From the NCBI RefSeq assembly GCF_900188345.1, contig NZ_FZOD01000009.1, positions 62,001 through 126,000 on the forward strand: a stretch of DNA of 64,000 bases. The letters run 5' to 3'. Positions 57,525-64,000 of this stretch are shown here, piece after piece. The notes beneath the pieces were generated by a model. It saw only the letters and a program-made list of their open reading frames with translations, was not told where the DNA came from and did no database searches. Numbering within the stretch: position 1 is the first letter of the stretch; each line of letters starts with the position of its first letter. This DNA comes from Streptosporangium subroseum (GTDB taxonomy: Bacteria; Actinomycetota; Actinomycetes; Streptosporangiales; Streptosporangiaceae). The translations under genes and the position numbers were made by a program.

Positions 57525-60368
57525 CTAGTAGCGTTCCGCCACGCCTGAGTTGATCTCGGTGAGAACAAGGGTGGTGTTCGTGTAGCGGATGAGGTTGGAC
57601 AGGGTCGGTGGCTGGGCCAGGGTGGCCTGGGCGTAGCGGACGGCGTCGCCGACGGTGTTCAGGCCCAGGCCGCGGATGGTGAGCGTGTTGACGGCGGTGC
57701 CCGCGTTGATCCGGCGGGATGCCAGGTTGAACATGGTGGCCAGCAGTTCCGCCCGCACCGTGCGCGGCTGCGTCACCGGCAGGAACAGGACGGCCGAGGC
57801 CTCCTGCTGGGACAACGTGCCGTTGGCCGCGGAGTTGTCGGCCCCGTCGAAGCGCGTGTCGGTGGCCTGGACACGGGCCAGCACCTCGGCCGTCCTCAGG
57901 TCCGTCCGCAGCCCCCACAGCGTCGAGAGCAGCGGCAGCCTGCTGGGCGTGACCGCGGTGATCGAGGTCTGCGCCGAGGCCGTGACCGGGGCGAAGGTGC
58001 ACGCCCCGCCGGCACTCTTGTAGCTCACGGACACCTTGTTGATGTGGGTCGCGCCCGGTAGCGACAGCAGCGTCGGCCGCGCCGTGAAGACGATCGTCCG
58101 GTCGCCGGACGTGGCCGGCACGTCGCCCACGTTCCAGACCAGTGTCCGGGTGCCGTCGGCGTTGAGCGTCACGGAGTTCGGCTTCGGGCCGGTGCCCAGG
58201 TCGAGCGCCGGGCTGTAGTAGACGCCGGCCGGCAGCGTGTCGGTGACGGTGACCTCGGACGCGCCGTCACTGCCGGTGTTGGCATAGGTGATGGTGGAGG
58301 TGATCGCCTCGCCGGCGTTGACCGTCGGGGACGCTTTTTTCGTCAGGGTCAGTCGCGGCGCGTGCACCGTGGTGGTGGCGGTTCCGGTGTTGTTCGTCGT
58401 GTTCGCCTCGGGGCCGCCGTCGAGGTTCGTGGCGGTCGCGGTGGCCTTGTTGGTGAGTTTCGTCCCGTCCTCGGTGGCGCAGGGGACGAGATAGGTGAAC
58501 GACGCGGTCGCGGTCGCGGACGGGCCGAGGTTGGGCAGTGACCGCGTCGCGGTCGTGGCGTCGGGGAAGGTGTCGGTGAGGCCGACCGCGGTCGCCGTAC
58601 CCTTTCCGACGTTTTTCACTTGTACGGTGTAACCGAGGGTGTCACCGGACTTGGCATCGGTCTTGTCGACGGTCTTGGTCACCGTGACGTCGGGGTCGTA
58701 GAAGTCGTGGAAAGCGGTTCGCCGCTTCTGGGCGGTGTCGAAGCCGATATCGGGGCCGTGGCTGACGCCGGCCCCGTTGGCGGTCTGCGCGGCGGCGGCT
58801 CTGAACTTGAGGCTGTGCCAGTCATCGTGCCCGGTGAGCTCGGTCCGCTGAGTGGAGGCGTCGTCTCCGGCGTTGATGTTGACGTCCACCGGATTCGGGT
58901 CGATCACCGGCAGCATGGTCGTCGGGTCGACGTTGTTGTTCCAGTTGAGCGCTGCGTTGCCGCGCCCGAACTGAGGGCTTCTATCGGGAGCCGTCCAGCT
59001 GGTCATGTCGGTGCCGTCGCCGATTCCATTGGGCTCCAGCAGCGCGGTCTTCTTCAGCGTGGGGAGAGAGGCGCGGGAATAGTCGAGACGGTCCGGTGCG
59101 CTCCCCGGGCCGGTCGGGATGCCGTCCGGATCGAAGGAGTAGTTCATGACGCTCAGATAGTTGGGCTTGTAGTTGGTGTCGTCGCTTCCGCCGTGATCCA
59201 GGCCGAGCGCGTGCCCGAGCTCGTGCATGATGCTGCCGGACTGCTCCCGTGTCGTGCCCACGCCGCCGGTCCACGAGCCGAGGGTGACGAGAAAGTCCTT
59301 GTTGTGGCCGCGTTCCGGTTCGCAGCATTGACCCGAATCGTCTTTTCCGGCCCTGAGGTCATGCGCGAAGATCGCGTAGTGGGCGTATATGGCGAGGCTG
59401 AAGTTGAAATTGGCGTTCCGTGCGGATCGGTAGTCGTCGCCGAGATCCTCATCCTCGAAGTTCATCACCGGCTGCTCGCCGATCGCCTTGCCCCGGACAT
59501 GGATGAAGTCCATTCCCGTCGCCTTGTGATCCCCGGGGTAGGGGCAGGGCGACACCGCGTCAACCGGCGCGGCGTCGAAGGCGGCTTTCACCTCACCGAT
59601 CGCGTTGGGGTCGGGTTCGTGTGAATGGCCGGTGGGACCGGAATCGCTCATGTAGTCGATCTGGACGACGACCGACTTCCGGCACGGGTCCAGGCCGACG
59701 AGATCGGCCACCTTGAAGCCGTCCGGGCCGTAGACGGCGTCCTGCTGTTCCACGGCGTCGGGAATTCCGTCGCCGTCGATGTCGACGCTGGTGCCGTTGG
59801 AAATGCTGAAGTCGATCCGGGCTTTCCTGCCGTCGTTGTTGCTGGGGAAACCGTGGTCGCCGTCGCCCTGGCCCACGGTGAGGCTGTTCAGGAGGTCGCC
59901 CGACCAGGAGTTGCCTTCGACGGTGTCGTAATAGACGAGATCGAGATCGACGTCATCGTCCTGAGGGCTGATGTCCATCTTGTCGTCGCCACCTTCGGTG
60001 GGACCGGAGTCTTCGTCCCACAGCCGGATGAGGATCGGCACGCTGCTCTGTCCGGCGGGTAGGTTCACCGTCTGCGTGAACTGCCAGCCGGGGGAGAAGA
60101 CGTCGTCCTCGATGACACCGCGTCGCTCCAGCGGGCCGTCACCGATGCGGACCTCGGGGAAGTAGTCTCCGTCGCCCGCTGCGGTGTCCGGGTTCTCGAT
60201 CTGCAGCACATTGTTGATGCGAAGCGTGAGCGTGACGCTTGTGGCGGCGGAAGCCGTCGAAGAACTCAACGCCGGCAACATGGCGAACAGCAGCCCTATT
60301 GCGGCATATAGCGCGATTCGCGGCTTGCGACCCTTACGTCGCAATCCATGTGAAGTGAAATGCGCCAT
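57525..60368 (-). CDS. large secreted zinc metalloprotease with DUF11 repeats
   Basis: A 947-residue secreted protein. Start ATG at 60368 after AAGGAG; basic n-region (RRKGRKPR) and signal core IALYAAIGLLFAMLPALSSS. An N-terminal ~200 residues contain Asp-rich, Ca-binding-like DGDGIPDAVEQQD. The metzincin site is HELGHALGLDH at about 382-392, followed by the Met-turn LSVMNYSFD. Then come two DUF11 domains (VTKTVDKTDAKSGDTLGYTVQVKNVG; LTLTKKASPTVNAGEAITSTITYANTG) and a C-terminal ~150-residue helical part with no recognised family. No cell-wall anchor seen. Probably an extracellular or surface protease. Confidence 0.88.
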   Translation of the reverse strand: MAHFTSHGLRRKGRKPRIALYAAIGLLFAMLPALSSSTASAATSVTLTLRINNVLQIENPDTAAGDGDYFPEVRIGDGPLERRGVIEDDVFSPGWQFTQTVNLPAGQSSVPILIRLWDEDSGPTEGGDDKMDISPQDDDVDLDLVYYDTVEGNSWSGDLLNSLTVGQGDGDHGFPSNNDGRKARIDFSISNGTSVDIDGDGIPDAVEQQDAVYGPDGFKVADLVGLDPCRKSVVVQIDYMSDSGPTGHSHEPDPNAIGEVKAAFDAAPVDAVSPCPYPGDHKATGMDFIHVRGKAIGEQPVMNFEDEDLGDDYRSARNANFNFSLAIYAHYAIFAHDLRAGKDDSGQCCEPERGHNKDFLVTLGSWTGGVGTTREQSGSIMHELGHALGLDHGGSDDTNYKPNYLSVMNYSFDPDGIPTGPGSAPDRLDYSRASLPTLKKTALLEPNGIGDGTDMTSWTAPDRSPQFGRGNAALNWNNNVDPTTMLPVIDPNPVDVNINAGDDASTQRTELTGHDDWHSLKFRAAAAQTANGAGVSHGPDIGFDTAQKRRTAFHDFYDPDVTVTKTVDKTDAKSGDTLGYTVQVKNVGKGTATAVGLTDTFPDATTATRSLPNLGPSATATASFTYLVPCATEDGTKLTNKATATATNLDGGPEANTTNNTGTATTTVHAPRLTLTKKASPTVNAGEAITSTITYANTGSDGASEVTVTDTLPAGVYYSPALDLGTGPKPNSVTLNADGTRTLVWNVGDVPATSGDRTIVFTARPTLLSLPGATHINKVSVSYKSAGGACTFAPVTASAQTSITAVTPSRLPLLSTLWGLRTDLRTAEVLARVQATDTRFDGADNSAANGTLSQQEASAVLFLPVTQPRTVRAELLATMFNLASRRINAGTAVNTLTIRGLGLNTVGDAVRYAQATLAQPPTLSNLIRYTNTTLVLTEINSGVAERY

Positions 60369-60444
60369 CTTTCTCCTTTTTAAATGTTGGTGTATGGCAT
60401 CCCCATTCTGGTAATTCACCATAATTGTCACCGCTTAATTCGAC

Positions 60445-60464
60445 ATGAGTAGGGCTATACTCAT
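60445..60464. promoter_or_regulatory. inverted repeat upstream of the metalloprotease
   Basis: ATGAGTA-GGGCTA-TACTCAT, perfect 7-bp arms, 77 bp before the start codon in an AT-rich stretch that likely contains the promoter. The rest of the 60369-60783 gap has no gene. Confidence 0.5.
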
Positions 60465-60719
60465 TTCTCGCCGCTTCGCTCAGGGTGCTCGCCGGGGTCG
60501 CGGCGCTGATGCGTCCTCCTGTGGTGAGACCGGGCAGCCGGCAAGAGCAGCGCCTGACGCGTTACCGAGCAGGTCGTGCTGCCGTTCCACGGGAGGTCGT
60601 ACCTGTTCCCGCGGTCGGCATTGACGGCCCGGGGGCGTCGTGAGCGTCGGGTGAGGGTTTTTTCAACGGACATCTCCATGATCCGGATCGTGGACGACCC
60701 CGTCATCGGGCGGCGAGGT

Positions 60720-60754
60720 GCGGCCTCGGCCAATAGAGCTGTGACCGAGGCCGC
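60720..60754. terminator. stem-loop after the NmrA-like gene
   Basis: GCGGCCTCGG / CCGAGGCCGC, 10-bp stem with a 15-nt loop, 30 bp beyond the stop of the minus-strand NmrA-like gene. Confidence 0.6.
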
Positions 60755-60783
60755 AATGGTGTCCTGTCCGTCTCCGGACGGGG

Positions 60784-61608
60784 TTATTTGAAGGCCGCGG
60801 TATTGCGCGTCGCCCACTCGGCGAAGGTGCGGGGCGGCCGGCGGAGAAGCCGTTCGACATCAGGGCTGACGCGCTGCTCGGCAGCGGACGGTGCGCCGAG
60901 GGCGCCGAGGGTGGCCTCCACGACCGGCTCGGGCATGTATCCCAGCATCTGCTCCCGCGCCTCCGCGTGGCTCAGCTCGATGAACCGTACCGACTCGCCC
61001 AGCGCGTCCCCGATCGCCGCGGCCTGCTGCCGGGGTGAGATCGGCGTCGGTCCGGTCAGCGTGTAGACGTTGCCCTCGTGGCCTGGCCCGCGCAGTGTGA
61101 CGGCGGCGACCTCGGCGATGTCGGCCGGATCGATGGCCGGCAGCGCGACGTCGCCGAACGGCGCCGCGACCGCCCGTTGTGTGCGGACCGAACCGGCCCA
61201 TTGAAGCGCGTTGGAGTCGAAGTTGCCCGGCCGCAGCATCGTCCATTCCAGGCCCGACCGCCTGACGGCGTCTTCCAGATCCGAGGGGTGGCGTTGCGTG
61301 CCCACGCCCTGGGAGGACAGCAACACGACCCGCCGGACGCCGGCCTCTCGCGCGACATTCATGACGTCACTGAGATCGCCGTTCGCCATGAAGTCGGGGG
61401 AGGTCAGCAGGAGCAGCGCCTCGGCTCCATGAAGGGCGGGCCTGAGGCTGTCCGGCTTGGCCAGGTCGGCCTGCCGGTATCGCGCCCCGGACGGCACGTC
61501 CTGCGCTGAGATTCTTCGTGACACCGCCGTCACCTGCTCGCCCGCTGCCATAAGCGTCTGTACGAGCGGCCGTCCCACGTTGCCCGTCGCTCCGGTCACC
61601 ACGATCAT
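60784..61608 (-). CDS. NmrA-like NAD(P)-binding protein
   Basis: A 274-residue Rossmann-fold protein: MIVVTGATGNVGRPLVQTLMAAG, then the extended-SDR pattern with VVLLSSQGVG, WTMLRPGNFDSNALQWAGSV and the C-terminal RTFAEWATRN. Closest to the NmrA/QorB-like group that senses or reduces quinones and aldehydes, or acts as a redox sensor. ATG at 61608 after GGGAGTGAAC. Divergent from the HxlR regulator with 100 bp between. Confidence 0.87.
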   Translation of the reverse strand: MIVVTGATGNVGRPLVQTLMAAGEQVTAVSRRISAQDVPSGARYRQADLAKPDSLRPALHGAEALLLLTSPDFMANGDLSDVMNVAREAGVRRVVLLSSQGVGTQRHPSDLEDAVRRSGLEWTMLRPGNFDSNALQWAGSVRTQRAVAAPFGDVALPAIDPADIAEVAAVTLRGPGHEGNVYTLTGPTPISPRQQAAAIGDALGESVRFIELSHAEAREQMLGYMPEPVVEATLGALGAPSAAEQRVSPDVERLLRRPPRTFAEWATRNTAAFK

Positions 61609-61669
61609 GTTCACTCCCAGTTGTCGAGTCCCTCTGCGGGCTCGTCGGAAGCTATCGGCACTGTGGTAG

Positions 61670-61679
61670 TAGGTACCTA
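61670..61679. promoter_or_regulatory. palindrome in the NmrA/HxlR divergent promoter
   Basis: TAGGTACCTA, a perfect 10-bp palindrome within TAGTAGGTACCTAG, central to the divergent promoter. Resembles the TA-rich sites bound by HxlR/YodB-type regulators. Confidence 0.55.
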
Positions 61680-61708
61680 GAGGAAAGTATTGGAAAGAAG
61701 GGCTTATT

Positions 61709-62113
61709 GTGACTAACGACACAATTCCGGCGGCTCGTATCGACGTCGCCCCGGAGGAGGCGTGCCCGATCACCCCGGTGGTCGGCATCGTCTTCAGCCG
61801 CTGGACCACTCCTATCCTCTGGGTGCTCAATGAATACGGGCGGCATCGGTTCGTGGAGCTGGAACGCCGTATCGCCACCATCACACCCAAGGTGCTGACC
61901 GAACGGCTACGGCAACTGGAACGTGACGGGCTTGTCGTGCGTACCTACCACCCCGAGGTTCCGCCGCGGGTGGAGTACGAGATCAGCGAACTGGGACGTA
62001 GCCTGGCGCCACTGTTCGCATCACTCGCCGGGTGGTCGATCAACCTGGGCAAGGTCGAGCAGGCCCGGCTGGACTACGACGCCAGGGAACCGGTCCGCGG
62101 CCGTCGAACCTGA
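61709..62113 (+). CDS. HxlR-family transcriptional regulator
   Basis: A 134-residue winged-helix regulator: CPITPVVGIVFSRWTTPILWVL, RRIATITPKVLTERLRQLERDGLV and VEYEISELGRSLAPLFASLAGW. The conserved Cys in EEACPI is at the position used by redox-sensing HxlR proteins. GTG start at 61709 after AAGAAGG. Divergent from the NmrA-like gene, the usual pairing for electrophile-responsive control of a reductase. Confidence 0.9.
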   Translation: MTNDTIPAARIDVAPEEACPITPVVGIVFSRWTTPILWVLNEYGRHRFVELERRIATITPKVLTERLRQLERDGLVVRTYHPEVPPRVEYEISELGRSLAPLFASLAGWSINLGKVEQARLDYDAREPVRGRRT

Positions 62114-62139
62114 TCCGACGGGTTCACCGGAGACAGCTT

Positions 62140-62320
62140 GCCGCAGTTGCCGCCGCCCTGGCGGATCACGATGTAGACGGCGAACAGCACCGCGTTGGCG
62201 AAGGCGAACACCAGCCCCAGCGGTTCTCCGGCCAGCCGGATGCCGGTCAGCACGTAGACACCGCCGACGGCTGCCAGGAGTGCGGCGAGGTTGCGTGCCG
62301 TGCGGGCGCCGACCGCGGCC
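62140..62320 (-). pseudogene. EamA-type drug/metabolite transporter remnant
   Basis: The minus strand reads ARNLAALLAAVGGVYVLTGI and then RLAGEPLGLVFAFANAVLFAVYIVI, two adjoining TM segments typical of the mid-part of an EamA/RhaT transporter. No start, and both ends run into unrelated sequence. About 60 of ~300 residues remain. Confidence 0.65.
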
Positions 62321-62339
62321 TACGGCCCGGCTCCGATGG

Positions 62340-62421
62340 CGCGGGGCTGGGCGTCACCGACCGGATCTCCCATCTGGCCCACGCGCTCATGGCCGCGGCG
62401 ATGGCCGTCATGATGGGATGA
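62340..62421 (+). pseudogene. short fragment resembling a DUF5134-type membrane protein
   Basis: A 27-residue stretch DRISHLAHALMAAAMAVMMG before a stop recalls the first TM of DUF5134 proteins. Too short for certainty; listed because it sits between two better-defined remnants. Confidence 0.25.
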
Positions 62422-62429
62422 GCGGAGAG

Positions 62430-62750
62430 ATGATGACGTGTACCGCGCAGTGGCGGACGGACCCGCCCGCCACCAGACCGGACGAGGAGTTCGCCCGGCT
62501 GAGCGAGCCGTACCGGCGGGAGTTGCTGGCGTACTGCTACCGGATGCTCGGCTCGATTTACGACGCCGAGGACCTGGTCCAGGAGATCTACCTGCAGGCG
62601 TGGCGCGGCTACGGCGGTTTCGAGGAGCGTTCCTCGCTGCGTACCTGGCTGTACCGGATCGCGACCCGGGCGTGCCTGAAGGCGCTGGCGGGCAAGGGCC
62701 GCCAGCCGATGCCACCGGTTGAACAAGCGTTCGTCAAAAATGCCCGATGA
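62430..62750 (+). pseudogene. truncated ECF sigma factor (region 2 only)
   Basis: A 106-codon frame containing sigma region 2: FARLSEPYRRELLAYCYRML, DAEDLVQEIYLQAWRGYGGFE, SLRTWLYRIATRACLKALAG. The family member it resembles (SigG/SigJ type, with a C-terminal SnoaL-like domain) is about 300 residues; here the frame ends soon after the region 2 end with unrelated VEQAFVKNAR. Region 4 is missing, so it cannot bind the -35. A deletion remnant, or at best an anti-competitor. Confidence 0.75.
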
Positions 62751-62791
62751 TCTGTATTCCACCCCTATGACGTTTGACCTGGAGGATATTG

Positions 62792-63553
62792 ATGACCGCT
62801 GACGTGACGGATTTGAAGGCCCACGCCGAAAGGCTTCGCGAGCTGCACGGCGGAGAGATGCTCGTGCTGCCCAACGCGTGGGACGCGGCCAGTGCGACGA
62901 TCGTGGCCGAAGCGGGGTTTCCCGTGGTCGCCACCGCCAGCGCGGCCATCTCGGCGATGCTCGGTTATCCCGACGGTGAGGGTGCGCCGTGGCAGGAAAT
63001 GTTCGCCGCCGCCGGGCGGGTCGCCCGGGCGGTGTCGGTCCCGGTCACGGTGGATGCCGAGGCGGGATACGGCATGCAGCCGCGTGAACTGGTGGACCGG
63101 TTGCTGGACATCGGCGCGGTCGGCTGCAACCTGGAGGACACCGACCATCGGGCGGGCGGCCTGGTCGAGGCCGGTGCGCACGCCCGATGGCTCGCGGACG
63201 TCCGCTCCGCCGCAGACGATGCCGGAGTTCCGATCGTCATCAACGCCCGCGTCGACGCCTTCCTACCTGCCGGCGGGATACCTGAAGCGGATCGGATGGC
63301 AGAGGCGACACGACGGGGCCGGCTCTACCTGGACGCCGGCGCCGACTGCGTCTACCCGATCGGCGTGCGCCACAAGCGCGACATCGCCACCCTCGTCACC
63401 GAACTGCCCGGCCCGGTCAACGGCAACACCGGTGAACATCTGGACCTGGCCACGCTCCGGGAACTGGGCGTGGCGCGAGTGTCCTATGGACCCCGCTTCT
63501 ACCGCGCAGCCATGGCCGACCTGAAAGCCACCGTTCAGGAGTTGCTGGCCTGA
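62792..63553 (+). CDS. isocitrate lyase/PEP-mutase superfamily protein
   Basis: A 253-residue (beta/alpha)8 enzyme: MLVLPNAWDAASATIVAEAG, VTVDAEAGYGMQPRE, GCNLEDTDHRAGG, VINARVDAF and the C-terminal RVSYGPRFYRAAM. Matches the oxaloacetate decarboxylase/carboxyvinyl-carboxyphosphonate phosphorylmutase-like branch; the lyase KKCGH motif is absent, so true isocitrate lyase activity is unlikely. ATG at 62792 after TGGAGGATATTG. Confidence 0.87.
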   Translation: MTADVTDLKAHAERLRELHGGEMLVLPNAWDAASATIVAEAGFPVVATASAAISAMLGYPDGEGAPWQEMFAAAGRVARAVSVPVTVDAEAGYGMQPRELVDRLLDIGAVGCNLEDTDHRAGGLVEAGAHARWLADVRSAADDAGVPIVINARVDAFLPAGGIPEADRMAEATRRGRLYLDAGADCVYPIGVRHKRDIATLVTELPGPVNGNTGEHLDLATLRELGVARVSYGPRFYRAAMADLKATVQELLA

Positions 63554-63609
63554 CGACGCGATATCGAGCGCGTATCCGCGCCGCCGGTTACGAGCGAGGC
63601 GCTGACGGC

Positions 63610-64000
63610 TTATCGCGGCTGGAGCCGATCGAGCCGTCGCCACTGATCGTCGCTCAGCCGCAGGCTCGCCGCGGCGACGTTCTCTTCCAGGTGGCCGAGC
63701 GTGCCGGTGCCTGGAATCGGCAGCACGACCGGCGAACGGTCGAGCAGCCACGCGAGCGAGACCTGCGCCGCGGTGGCGCCGAGTTCGGCCGCCACTGCGG
63801 CTATCTCGGCCGTCGCCTCCGATACCGCGGGGTAGACGGGCCGCCAGGGCAGGAAGGCGATCCCCGCCGCGGCACAGGCGTCGAGCACGGCCTCGTGCTC
63901 GCGATCGAGCATGCTGTAGCGGTTCTGCACGCTCACGACGTCGATGATCTGCCGCGCCTCATCGAGCTCGGCGACGGTGATCTCGGACAGTCCGAGGTGG
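63610..64000 (-). CDS. aldo/keto reductase, C-terminal part (cut by window edge)
   Basis: The minus-strand frame is open to the right edge, giving about 130 residues: LGLSEITVAELDEARQI, VVSVQNRYSMLDRE, GIAFLPWRPV, LAWLLDRSPVVLPIPGTGTL and HLEENVAAASLRLSDDQWRRL. These are strands 6-8 and the NADPH-binding loop of an AKR TIM barrel. The catalytic Asp/Tyr/Lys/His part lies outside the window. Confidence 0.88.
   Translation of the reverse strand, partial: HLGLSEITVAELDEARQIIDVVSVQNRYSMLDREHEAVLDACAAAGIAFLPWRPVYPAVSEATAEIAAVAAELGATAAQVSLAWLLDRSPVVLPIPGTGTLGHLEENVAAASLRLSDDQWRRLDRLQPR

Noticed and set aside
1..64000. tRNA or rRNA genes.
   Set aside because: No cloverleaf-like GTTCGANTC context or rRNA-like segments were noticed. 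A dedicated RNA scan would be decisive.

Overview
High-GC actinomycete chromosome. The evidence is GC-rich third codon positions throughout, GTG and TTG starts, a SARP/AfsR-type regulator, PASTA and eukaryote-like Ser/Thr kinase proteins, a Tat-exported DyP peroxidase, IclR/TetR/HxlR/GntR regulators and a secreted GH75 chitosanase. The overall flavour suggests Streptosporangiales or Streptomyces-like Actinobacteria; that placement is inference. No rRNA, tRNA, CRISPR array, phage region or intact insertion sequence was seen.

Layout. 1-5.6 kb: an MFS protein cut by the left edge, a broken endonuclease/exonuclease/phosphatase gene, a luciferase-like monooxygenase, a HAD phosphatase, a second MFS exporter and an IclR regulator. 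5.75-13.66 kb: one long operon with a complete peptide-type ABC importer (lipoprotein, two permeases, two ATPases), an SsuD-like flavin monooxygenase, a flavin reductase and a cupin, probably uptake and oxidative use of a sulfur- or nitrogen-bearing compound, with the divergent IclR gene as likely regulator. 14.6-17.5 kb: alcohol dehydrogenase, amidohydrolase and MIP18-type (DUF59) protein, a trio usually seen beside propane/phenol-type diiron monooxygenases, here without the monooxygenase. 17.5-23.1 kb: two transposase remnants, two small secreted proteins and a 1024-residue SARP-NB-ARC-TPR regulator. 23.3-29.9 kb: a quinone-reductase-like enzyme with a GNAT enzyme, then a copper-handling gene set (two paralogous 4-TM His/Met proteins flanking CopC, a PCuAC lipoprotein, a DyP peroxidase). 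30-37 kb: P450, amidohydrolase, MFS, CocE/NonD hydrolase and its divergent TetR regulator with two operators.

37.3-48.1 kb is the most distinctive part: two membrane Ser/Thr kinases (the first split by a one-base frameshift at a G7 tract), then a class II lanthipeptide locus with LanM, a C39-peptidase LanT and an 82-residue precursor. The precursor leader resembles that of mersacidin, but the core is new to me. A strong terminator follows, then a 4-TM protein.

48-64 kb: a metal/cobalamin receptor-like protein, the chitosanase, a DUF4142 protein, a nitrilase/GntR/two amino-acid permease group, a GNAT enzyme, a large secreted metalloprotease with DUF11 repeats, an NmrA-like/HxlR divergent pair, a cluster of gene remnants (EamA, DUF5134-like, sigma factor), an isocitrate-lyase-superfamily enzyme and an aldo/keto reductase cut by the right edge.

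A cross-cutting pattern is short tandem repeats (15-48 bp units) at gene ends. At several loci the unit contains the stop codon of the adjacent gene, as if 3' ends had been copied in tandem into the flanking DNA; one comparable array has expanded inside a coding sequence.
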